Source of the DNA: JASJHI01 sp965371355
GTDB taxonomy: Bacteria; Actinomycetota; Acidimicrobiia; Acidimicrobiales; Ilumatobacteraceae
Assembly (NCBI GenBank): GCA_965371355.1
Contig: CBDUYD010000059.1
Coordinates: 1-16,306, forward strand
DNA length: 16,306 bases
Direction: 5' to 3'
Shown: piece after piece, positions 1 through 6,417 of the stretch
Position numbering within the stretch: the first letter of the stretch is position 1
Layout: each line of letters opens with the position of its first letter
Position numbers and translations under genes: made by a program
The notes under the pieces: generated by a model
Database searches by the model: none
The model's input: the letters and a program-made list of their open reading frames with translations, nothing else
What the model was told of the DNA's origin: nothing

Positions 1-291
1 TGCCGACTCGTCGGCCGGCTCGCGGGGCTCGGGGGGTTCGCCGAGGCCCAATTGCGCGAAGATCTCCGCCTTGCGGTACTCGAAGTCGTCCTCGGGCACA
101 TCGCCCGCGGCGAACTTCTCGTTCAGCAGGCGGAACTCCTCGAGGAGGGCATCTTCGTCGACCGGCTCCTCTTCGGCAGCCTCTTTGGCGGCCGCGCTCT
201 TGCCGTGGCGGATGGCCAGCTTCTCGGCCTTGCGCTCCTTCTTCCTGAGTTCGCGCTGACGCTTCTGGTACGACTGTGGGCTCGAGGCCAC
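1..291 (-). CDS. SHOCT-like small protein, 3' end outside window
   Basis: This is the first 97 codons of a gene that runs off the window edge. The GTG start at 289-291 is chosen because a strong GAGGAGG ribosome-binding site lies 8 bases upstream and the frame is open to the edge. The N-terminus is very basic and lysine/arginine-rich (about residues 8-36). An acidic linker follows, and then residues 49-82 show the leucine/phenylalanine spacing of the short SHOCT module (LLEEFRLLNEKF, AAGD, DDFEYRKAEI). It ends in a proline/glutamate-rich stretch. There is no signal peptide or membrane segment. It starts 13 bases after the cold-shock stop codon, so the two are probably co-transcribed. SHOCT modules are thought to be oligomerisation or targeting tags, and no enzymatic role can be assigned. 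The SHOCT assignment comes from pattern only and is moderate. Confidence 0.72.
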   Translation of the reverse strand, partial: MASSPQSYQKRQRELRKKERKAEKLAIRHGKSAAAKEAAEEEPVDEDALLEEFRLLNEKFAAGDVPEDDFEYRKAEIFAQLGLGEPPEPREPADESA

Positions 292-304
292 TCAGATCGC
301 CTCC

Positions 305-505
305 TCAGATGACTTTGACGTCGACCGCTTCGGGTCCCTTGCGTCCGGGGGAGATCTCGAACTCGACGTTGTCACCGTCGTGCAGCGTGCGGCGACCGGT
401 GCCGGAGATGTTCGAGTAGTGCACGAACACGTCGTCGCCGTCTTCGCGAGAGATGAACCCGAAGCCCTTCTCGTCGTTGAAGAACTTGACTGTACCTGTG
501 GCCAT
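305..505 (-). CDS. cspA: Cold-shock domain protein (CspA family)
   Basis: A 66-residue single cold-shock domain that binds single-stranded RNA or DNA as an RNA chaperone in the cytoplasm. Its full length matches the family (65-70 residues). RNP1 is visible as KGFGFI at residues 13-18 and RNP2 as VFVHY at 26-30, with the usual GTVKFFN opening at 4-10. The C-terminal half carries the GPEAVDV ending common in actinobacterial members. The ATG at 503-505 has an AAGGAG ribosome-binding site 6 bases upstream. That site lies inside a perfect hairpin (see the separate entry), which suggests control at translation. The gene lies 33 bases after the PQ-loop gene and 13 bases before the SHOCT-like gene on the same strand. 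Family identity is secure; which paralogue it is (cold-induced or constitutive) is not. Confidence 0.96.
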   Translation of the reverse strand: MATGTVKFFNDEKGFGFISREDGDDVFVHYSNISGTGRRTLHDGDNVEFEISPGRKGPEAVDVKVI

Positions 506-506
506 T

Positions 507-531
507 GTGGCTCCTTGCGTTCTGGAGCCAC
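507..531 (-). promoter_or_regulatory. Hairpin sequestering the cspA ribosome-binding site
   Basis: On the minus strand, the 8-base arm GTGGCTCC (531-524) is followed by a 9-base loop (523-515) and its perfect complement GGAGCCAC (514-507). One base separates the stem from the cspA ATG. The 3' arm contains the GGAG of the ribosome-binding site, so the folded RNA would hide it. A second GCCAC copy at codons 2-3 (498-502) could compete for the same 5' arm. No T tract follows, which argues against a terminator for the PQ-loop gene upstream. The structure is seen; a temperature-sensing or autoregulatory role is inferred. Confidence 0.6.
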
Positions 532-538
532 CATTGAC

Positions 539-1183
539 TCACCTAGCAGCAGCCAGCCTAATGACGGTTCCGCTCGTATCCACCGCGCGTTCGATCGCGT
601 TCGCTCGAACCACGCGGAGCCGGGCGAGGATCAGCGACGCCGCGACGACACCGGAGGTTCCGCCCGCGATGAGCGCGGCGTCGGCCACACCGAGGCCGTA
701 GCCAAGCCACAGCACCGATTCGACGAAGGCGATGATCCAGGTGCCGGGCGCGATGCCGGCCGGCTCGGCGCTTCGAAAAGCCGACATGACGGCGGGAAGA
801 AGTTGCAGGCCGTAACACAGCCCGACGACGACGCCGGCGATCGCCCAACCGCCGAATGCCAGGAACACGAGCGGCAGAGCGCCCAGCACCAGACCGGAGG
901 TGAAGATCGGCGCCAGGCTCGACCAGCCCGTCGAGTGGGCGAACAGGACTGCGATCGACAGATAGAGCAGCAGCGACAGACCGGATACTGGTACCAGTAT
1001 CCAGAGGGCCTGGGTCACGCCGTAGGCCAACCACCAGCCGTTCAGCGCGATGCTCACGCCGATCCACACGGCTGACACACCCTCGACCTGTCGGGTGTTG
1101 AACAGGCGGCGCGCCTGTGGGAACGCCATCCCCGAGCCCACCACAGCGGCAGCGACCGCCATCGTGCTCAGAATCAGGTTCAT
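539..1183 (-). CDS. PQ-loop (SWEET/SemiSWEET-like) membrane protein
   Basis: A 214-residue integral membrane protein with about seven hydrophobic segments arranged as two PQ-loop repeats. Repeat 1 has the diagnostic FPQ at residues 21-23 followed by NTRQVEGVSAVW (29-40). Repeat 2 (about 118-165) keeps the shape GLQLLPAVMSAFR...GIAPGTW...LWLGYGL but has LP where the PQ dipeptide belongs. PQ-loop proteins include SemiSWEET sugar transporters and lysosomal amino-acid exporters; the substrate here is unknown. The ATG at 1181-1183 has a GGAGGAG ribosome-binding site about 3 bases upstream. It is divergent from the CGNR-type regulator, with a palindrome in between, so that regulator is the natural candidate controller. 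The C-terminal tail (190-214) is basic and probably cytoplasmic. Confidence 0.82.
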   Translation of the reverse strand: MNLILSTMAVAAAVVGSGMAFPQARRLFNTRQVEGVSAVWIGVSIALNGWWLAYGVTQALWILVPVSGLSLLLYLSIAVLFAHSTGWSSLAPIFTSGLVLGALPLVFLAFGGWAIAGVVVGLCYGLQLLPAVMSAFRSAEPAGIAPGTWIIAFVESVLWLGYGLGVADAALIAGGTSGVVAASLILARLRVVRANAIERAVDTSGTVIRLAAAR

Positions 1184-1211
1184 CGCTCCTCCGTTCGCGG
1201 GCTGGTTGGAT

Positions 1212-1241
1212 GTAAGGTTCTAATAGGAGTTGATACCTTAC
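1212..1241. promoter_or_regulatory. Palindromic operator-like site between divergent genes
   Basis: GTAAGGT at 1212-1218 is repeated as its exact reverse complement ACCTTAC at 1235-1241. The 16-base AT-richer centre also carries a symmetric AA/TT pair. The site sits in the 85-base shared upstream region of the PQ-loop gene (start 1183, minus) and the CGNR-type regulator (plus). This is the expected place for an autoregulatory operator. The symmetry is seen; regulator binding is inferred. Confidence 0.45.
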
Positions 1242-1268
1242 CAGAGAGCCGATGGGTACGCTGCGGTC

Positions 1269-1832
1269 GTGTACGTGACATCGGGCAACGACACCGAGAT
1301 CCGCCAGACGCTCGAGGCGGTCGTTGATTTCGTCAACGCCATCGAGGACGCCGACACGCTCGGTGAGACCCTCGATCCCCGACCACTCCTCGAGGAACAC
1401 AACTTCAGCCGCGCCAGGTTTGCGCCCGCCGCCGCCGTGCGCAGGCTGGACGACCGGATGCGCGATCTCGCGCCCAGGATCAGGTCGCTCGCAGTCACCG
1501 GTCCCGACGACTCGGTCGACTGGATCAACGCCGAACTCGCCGAGATCGAGATCGCGCCGGCGCTGACCGAGCACGACGGCGACCCGCTCCACATCCACTG
1601 GACGCCAGGCTCGGCCAGATTCGACGATCAGGTGATCGCCGATGTGCTGATGGCTCTCGCGCAGGAGCTCGCCGACACCGGAACCACTCGCTTCGGACGA
1701 TGTGCCGCATCGGATTGCGGTCACCTCTTCTACGACTCGACACGCAACGGCTCGCGTCGGTTCTGCAACGACACCCGGTGTGCGAGCCGCACACACACCG
1801 CAGATCACCGCAGGCGGCAACGCACGTCGTGA
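1269..1832 (+). CDS. CGNR-type zinc-finger transcriptional regulator
   Basis: A probable DNA-binding regulator of the ABATE/CGNR family (DUF1470-like). The N-terminal ligand-sensing part begins with LEAVVDFVNAIE, the usual family opening. The C-terminal zinc finger supplies four cysteines in the pattern RCAASDCGHLFYDSTRNGSRRFCNDTRC, followed by a basic helix and tail. The eponymous CGNR reads CASR here. The start is uncertain. The frame is open back to a TTG at 1230 that abuts AGGAG with no spacer and lies inside the palindrome. GTG codons at 1269 and 1275 fall just after the palindrome but lack a clear ribosome-binding site. I use 1269, giving 187 residues. It converges on the ABC genes with 31 bases between stop codons. 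The controlled genes are unknown, but the divergent PQ-loop transporter is the best guess. Confidence 0.78.
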   Translation: MYVTSGNDTEIRQTLEAVVDFVNAIEDADTLGETLDPRPLLEEHNFSRARFAPAAAVRRLDDRMRDLAPRIRSLAVTGPDDSVDWINAELAEIEIAPALTEHDGDPLHIHWTPGSARFDDQVIADVLMALAQELADTGTTRFGRCAASDCGHLFYDSTRNGSRRFCNDTRCASRTHTADHRRRQRTS

Positions 1833-1863
1833 GCGGCGACTCCTGAATCGGGCTGGTGCGCGG

Positions 1864-3597
1864 TCACTTCAAACGGCCGCGATCGAGACGCAGCACCTGA
1901 TCGGCGCGCTCGAATGCCACCGCTCGGTGGGACACGGCGATCACGGTCATTCCGGCGTCGGCGAGGTTCTCCCACAGCAGCAATTCGGTCTCGACGTCGA
2001 GTGCGCTCGACACGTCGTCGAGCACCACTAGTTCGGGCGCGTGGACGAGCGCTCGCGCCGTTGCCAGCCGCTGACGCTGGCCGCCCGACAACCTGAGGCC
2101 CCGCGGCCCGATCATCGTGTCGGTCGACTCCGGCATCGCGGCGATGTCGGTGTCGATCGCCGCCAATCGGAGCGCCGTCATCAATGATTCGGCGCTCACC
2201 GGGCCCAGCCCGACGTTGTCGCCGACCGAATCGGAGATGAGTTGGGGAACCTGCGGGAGGAACGCCGCGTTCGGCGGGATGAGGAACGCCGCGCGATCGG
2301 TGAGCACCTCACCGTTCCAACTCACCGTTCCGCTGACGTCGGCCTGCCAGGCGAGCCCGAGCAGCGCCCGCAGCAGCGTGCTCTTGCCCGATCCGACCGG
2401 ACCGGTCACGACGACGAACCGTCCGCGGCGGATCTCGAACGACACGTCGTCGACCACCCGCGAGCCGGAATACGAAGCGGAGAGTCCCCGCACCACGAGC
2501 CGGTCGAGAGCGATGCGGCGCGGACGATCGTCGTCGGGACGCTCGCCGTCGTCAGCGGGATCGATCGGGAGATTGCGCCTACGAACCGTGTTGTCGACCT
2601 CCTTGTCGGCGACGAGCCTGCGCATCCGGTCGAACGACACGGCCACCTGCTTGCGGCGGGACAGCACACGTCCGAGCATCTTGGGAAAGAACGCCAGCCA
2701 TCCGAGGTAGGCCACGAAGAGTGCGAGCGTGCCGAGGTCGAAGCTTCCCGACGCGATACCGGCCGCGCTCACGAGCAACACGAGTCCGAGTCCGACATCG
2801 GCGGCACCCGCGCTGAACGCCTGCACACCTTCGTCCAGCACCCGGTCGCGGACGGCGGTGTCCCGGCGATGGTCGACCACCACCTTCAGGCGGGCGAGCA
2901 TCGACTCGGACGCGTCGTTCACCTTGACGGTGGTCGCGGCGGCCATCACATCGCCGAGCAGCCCGGTCACCTCTTCGGTCGCCTCACGATCGGCGGTCCG
3001 GTAGACCTTGATCCGGGTATCGAGAGCGCGCGTCACGAGCACGACAGCGATGATCGGGACGACCAGGATGAAGGTCGCGGGGAGGTTCGCCGAGGCGAGG
3101 ACGAACCCGGCGATCGCGGCGAACAGCACACCGCCGGTCGTGTCGAGCACGTTGTCGACGAACTCTGCAACGTCGTCGGTGTCGTCTCGGAAGTGGGTGA
3201 TCGCCCGACCGGCAGAACCGACGGGCTGGCCCGCCTCCGGGCCGCCACTCGCCATCTGCGCCACGAGCATGTTGGCGCGCAGGAGCGACTCCATGTGTGT
3301 CCACACACGAACCCAGATGAGCGCGCCGTAGTGGACCGCCGTCATGCGCAACAGCTCGCTCAGCGCGACCGCCGCGGCCCACCAGTAGGTGTCGGTCGTA
3401 CGACCGTCGGCGATCGCCGCGTAGCCGCGACTGAGCGCGAACCCCGTGAAGGCCGGCGCGATGAAGAAGTAGATGAACAGCAGGGAACCGAGCCAGAACT
3501 CCTTGCGGCGGTGCTGGCTCACGCGCCACGACAGCCGCCAGACGTTCATCGTCTCGAGGTCGTCGATCGACACGCCGTGCTCGACAGCGGTGCTCAT
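1864..3597 (-). CDS. ABC exporter half-transporter, degenerate-site subunit
   Basis: A 577-residue fused membrane/ATPase half of a type-I ABC exporter. About six membrane segments lie within residues 35-300, and the nucleotide-binding domain covers about 362-577. Visible motifs are Walker A GPVGSGKS (399-406), Q-loop Q449, canonical signature LSGGQ (503-507), Walker B LVVLDD (523-528) and switch histidine H557. The residue after Walker B, normally the catalytic glutamate, is aspartate (D528), so this ATP site is probably slow or inactive. Its ATG overlaps the stop of the partner gene as ATGA, so the two are translationally coupled. Together they match the heterodimeric exporter class (TM287/288 and BmrCD are known examples). 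The substrate is unknown: drugs, lipids or peptides are possible. Confidence 0.93.
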   Translation of the reverse strand: MSTAVEHGVSIDDLETMNVWRLSWRVSQHRRKEFWLGSLLFIYFFIAPAFTGFALSRGYAAIADGRTTDTYWWAAAVALSELLRMTAVHYGALIWVRVWTHMESLLRANMLVAQMASGGPEAGQPVGSAGRAITHFRDDTDDVAEFVDNVLDTTGGVLFAAIAGFVLASANLPATFILVVPIIAVVLVTRALDTRIKVYRTADREATEEVTGLLGDVMAAATTVKVNDASESMLARLKVVVDHRRDTAVRDRVLDEGVQAFSAGAADVGLGLVLLVSAAGIASGSFDLGTLALFVAYLGWLAFFPKMLGRVLSRRKQVAVSFDRMRRLVADKEVDNTVRRRNLPIDPADDGERPDDDRPRRIALDRLVVRGLSASYSGSRVVDDVSFEIRRGRFVVVTGPVGSGKSTLLRALLGLAWQADVSGTVSWNGEVLTDRAAFLIPPNAAFLPQVPQLISDSVGDNVGLGPVSAESLMTALRLAAIDTDIAAMPESTDTMIGPRGLRLSGGQRQRLATARALVHAPELVVLDDVSSALDVETELLLWENLADAGMTVIAVSHRAVAFERADQVLRLDRGRLK

Positions 3598-5414
3598 CGC
3601 GCCTCCCCTCGTCCGGATCCGGATGCTGATCCGGCCGTCGGCCCGGCACCCGACCGACCGGGTGCGGCGGCGGACGGCACCGGCTCCTCGATCTCGAGCG
3701 ACAGCGTCAGCAGGCGGTTGAAGTGGCTGTCGTCATCACCGGCGAGTTGATCGCGATCGCCGCGCTCGACGATCCGGCCGTGATCGAACACGACGATCTC
3801 ATCGACGCGGCGCAGTGTCGACAGACGGTGCGCGATGACGAGCGCCGTTCTTCCCCGGAGGAGTTCGGCGATCGCCAACTCGAGTCGCGCCTCGGTCTCG
3901 GGATCGACCCGCGCGGTCGCCTCGTCGAGCACGATGAGGTCGGGATCGCGCAGCAGGACGCGGGCGAGCGCCAGGAGCTGCGCCTCGCCGGCCGACAGGC
4001 CGACACCTCCGGACGCGAGCCGGCGATCGATGTCACCCTCGGCGAGCACGTCGAGGCCGACCCGCCGGAGCACCTCGGCGACGGCCTCGTCCGAGGGTGC
4101 ATCGTCAAATAGCGTCACATTGTCGCGGATCGAGCCGGCGAACAGCTCGACCTCCTGGGGCACGAGCGCGACCCGCTCGCGCAGCTCGGACATCGGAATG
4201 TCGGCGATCGGCACGCCACCGAGCCGCACGGTTCCCGACGCCGGCTCGACGAGGCGCAGCACCAGCCTGGAGAGTGTGGTCTTGCCACTACCGGTCCGGC
4301 CGACAATACCGACCGAACGTCCGGCGTCGATCTCGAGATCGACTTCGACGAGCACGGGGAGGTCGTCGCCGTAGTCGAAGTCGACGCCGTCGCACTCGAC
4401 GGCCAGCGCGCCGCTCGGAGGCGTTGTCGTACCCTCGTCGACGATCGTCGCTCGCTGCTCGAGGATCTCTGCGACCCTGACCAGCGCGCCGCTCGCCTTC
4501 TGCACGGTCTCGAGTTGGTGGACCACCTCTTCGAGCGGGCGAGACATCAACAGCACGTACTGGAACAGGAGGAACGCCGTGCCGACTGTGATCGCATCCG
4601 CGGCGACGAGCGTGGCGCCGAGCACGAGCACCAGCACCCAGCCGGCGGCGAGCGACATCTGCACCAGCCACCACATCACGAGGAACGCCCGCTCGCGCCG
4701 CACGGAACTGGCCATCGCGTCGGTGCTGTCCTCGATGAAACGCCAGGACGCGTGATTGGCCGCGCCATTCGATCGCAGGTCCTCGGCGGCGGTCAGCCGT
4801 TCCTCGATCCCTCCGTAGAGGCGGGCGAACGCCCCCATCTCGTCGGACGACTCCGATACGGCGCGGTGGCGACTGCGGACGAGCACGCTCATCGCGACGC
4901 CGAGGTAGACGCCCATGCCGAGGGCGAGCCTCCAGTCGACCACGGCGAGGACCACGCCCATCCCGAGCACGGTCATCACGGCACCGGCGGCCTTCGGCAG
5001 GACGAGGCCGAGGAACTCCGACACCGAGGTGACGTCGCCGTCGACGCGCTGGATCAACTCTCCCGGCGTGTGGCTGCGGTGGAACTCGTGATCGAGTCCG
5101 AGGACGTGGCGCGCCATCCGCATCCGGAACTCGTTGGTCGTCTGCCATGCCGAGGTGGTCGCCAGCCATGAGACCACGACTGCCACGGCCTGCATCGCGA
5201 TCGCGATCGCGAGGTAGGCGAGCGCCAACTGCGTGACCCGCGCAGCGGTCGTACCCTCCCCCGTCTCGTCGATGATGCGGCGGACGATGAGCGGGGCGAT
5301 GACCGCCAACGCCGACCCGACTGCAACGACGAGCGCGACGAGGCCCCAGCGAACGGCGTCGGGTCGCAGCAGCGCGCCGAGCGCGCGCCATTGGTCGGGT
5401 TTCTCACTCTCCAC
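3594..5414 (-). CDS. ABC exporter half-transporter, catalytic-site subunit
   Basis: A 606-residue partner half-transporter. Membrane segments lie within about residues 22-290. The nucleotide-binding domain follows, with Walker A GRTGSGKT (372-379), Q420, Walker B LIVLDE (493-498) with an intact catalytic glutamate E498, and H529. Its signature motif is the non-canonical LSAGE (473-477). In known heterodimers the degenerate site pairs the Asp-bearing Walker B of one chain with the altered signature of the other; exactly that pattern is seen here. The C-terminal 35 residues are a Pro/Gly/Ala/Ser-rich tail outside the fold. The GTG start at 5412-5414 has only a weak ribosome-binding site (GGGAAG, about 9 bases upstream). 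The 67-base gap to the VOC gene upstream probably holds its promoter. The substrate is unknown. Confidence 0.93.
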   Translation of the reverse strand: MESEKPDQWRALGALLRPDAVRWGLVALVVAVGSALAVIAPLIVRRIIDETGEGTTAARVTQLALAYLAIAIAMQAVAVVVSWLATTSAWQTTNEFRMRMARHVLGLDHEFHRSHTPGELIQRVDGDVTSVSEFLGLVLPKAAGAVMTVLGMGVVLAVVDWRLALGMGVYLGVAMSVLVRSRHRAVSESSDEMGAFARLYGGIEERLTAAEDLRSNGAANHASWRFIEDSTDAMASSVRRERAFLVMWWLVQMSLAAGWVLVLVLGATLVAADAITVGTAFLLFQYVLLMSRPLEEVVHQLETVQKASGALVRVAEILEQRATIVDEGTTTPPSGALAVECDGVDFDYGDDLPVLVEVDLEIDAGRSVGIVGRTGSGKTTLSRLVLRLVEPASGTVRLGGVPIADIPMSELRERVALVPQEVELFAGSIRDNVTLFDDAPSDEAVAEVLRRVGLDVLAEGDIDRRLASGGVGLSAGEAQLLALARVLLRDPDLIVLDEATARVDPETEARLELAIAELLRGRTALVIAHRLSTLRRVDEIVVFDHGRIVERGDRDQLAGDDDSHFNRLLTLSLEIEEPVPSAAAPGRSGAGPTAGSASGSGRGEAR

Positions 5415-5481
5415 GACGTCAGTCTTCCCGACCGGTCGTGCGACGACACGGGGGATTTCGCGTGTGGCGGGCGGGCCGGGT

Positions 5482-6276
5482 TCAGGCGAGCTGGCGGATC
5501 AGCACCCGATTGCCGTCGGGATCGACGAACGCGACCGCCTGATGACCGGAGGGGTCGACCGAGCGATCGGGCGACAGACCACGGCCGATCAGGACCGTCT
5601 CGATCTCCTCGATCGTGGAGAACGGGTCGTGCAGCGGAACGCTCGAATCGGCGTCGAGTCCCGGATTGAACGTCAAGGAATTGCCGCCCGCGTCGCTGTG
5701 GAGGCCGATCAGAGCATCGCGGTTGCGCATGGTGAGCCATGTCTCGTCGCCGCGCGCGGATTCGGCGAACCCGAACGACCGGTAGTAGGTGGCTGAACGC
5801 TCAAGGTCGGCGACGTCGAGGGTGTAGGTGAACGGACCGAGTTCGAGCGGCATCGGCGGTGTCGGGAGCACGGGCGGAGCGAGGCCGGTGACGCCGTCCG
5901 GTCGGTCGAACCAATCGATCAGAATCGGGTTGCCGTCCGGATCCTCGGCGGTGATGCTCGCAGCGCCGCTCGTGTCGGGATCCGCGCGGTCGCCGAGAGC
6001 TATTCCGTCGGCCTCCAACGACGACTGGATCGACCGCACGTCGGTGAACTCGTCGACGAACATCATCGTGGCCCCGTCGAGCCCGGGATTGAAGGTCAAC
6101 ATGTTGCGATCGAACATCCCCGCGAAGATGCCGATCGTCGTGTGGTGGTTGCGCAGGATCAGCCACCCCTGGTCGGCGTCACCACCGCTCGCGACGAAGC
6201 CCAGCCGCTCGTAGAACTCGAGCGACCGGGTGATGTCGGAGACCGCGAGACTGACCGAGAACGCACCCAGATCCAT
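5482..6276 (-). CDS. Tandem-domain VOC (glyoxalase-like) protein
   Basis: A 264-residue protein made of two copies of one VOC half. Residues 1-127 begin MDLGAFSVSLAVSDI and residues 143-264 begin LELGPFTYTLDVADL. Each half contains a TFNPGLD segment (61-67, and again in half 2) and ends in a DPDGN strand. VOC folds host glyoxalases, dioxygenases and antibiotic-binding proteins. The clear H/E metal triad of glyoxalase I is not evident, so a binding or resistance-type role is as likely as catalysis. The start at 6274-6276 is chosen because homology-like sequence begins there. The frame is open up to an ATG at 6364-6366, but the extra 30 residues are unlike the family and come from the hairpin region. 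It is preceded by the thiolase gene on the same strand and followed by the ABC pair. Confidence 0.88.
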   Translation of the reverse strand: MDLGAFSVSLAVSDITRSLEFYERLGFVASGGDADQGWLILRNHHTTIGIFAGMFDRNMLTFNPGLDGATMMFVDEFTDVRSIQSSLEADGIALGDRADPDTSGAASITAEDPDGNPILIDWFDRPDGVTGLAPPVLPTPPMPLELGPFTYTLDVADLERSATYYRSFGFAESARGDETWLTMRNRDALIGLHSDAGGNSLTFNPGLDADSSVPLHDPFSTIEEIETVLIGRGLSPDRSVDPSGHQAVAFVDPDGNRVLIRQLA

Positions 6277-6324
6277 TCCCCAACTCTCGCCGACCGGCGG
6301 CCGCCGAGCAAGGCCTCCCCGATC

Positions 6325-6367
6325 TGTGTCGGCGAATATCGCTACGCCACCGATACTCGCCGACACA
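6325..6367 (-). terminator. 17-bp-stem hairpin between thiolase and VOC genes
   Basis: Two 17-base arms (6325-6341 and 6351-6367) are reverse complements at 16 positions and enclose a 9-base loop. The single mismatch (6336/6356) is A-C on the plus strand but becomes a G-U pair in minus-strand RNA, so the stem is fully paired only in the sense of the flanking genes. It lies 50 bases after the thiolase stop and 48 bases before the VOC start. No T tract follows, so intrinsic termination is not certain. A protective 3' stem, a VOC leader element or a dispersed palindromic repeat are alternatives. Confidence 0.55.
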
Positions 6368-6417
6368 AACGCTAGGGCGCGGGGCGCGGCCGGACCGCGG
6401 GGCGGGGCGGTTCGGGG

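Noticed and set aside
558..1820. Long minus-strand open frame of 420 codons across the PQ-loop and regulator region
   Set aside because: It is antisense to the CGNR-type regulator and out of frame with the PQ-loop gene. Its composition is Arg/Gly/Asp-rich, as expected for high-GC shadow frames, and it has no recognisable domain.
2242..3750. 502-codon plus-strand open frame opposite the ABC genes
   Set aside because: It lies antisense to two clear ABC genes with intact motifs. The translation is full of Arg/His/Glu low-complexity sequence and resembles no family.
6277..6366. N-terminal extension of the VOC protein to an ATG at 6364-6366
   Set aside because: The extra 30 residues fall in the hairpin and GC-rich leader. 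They do not resemble a VOC start and have no ribosome-binding site.
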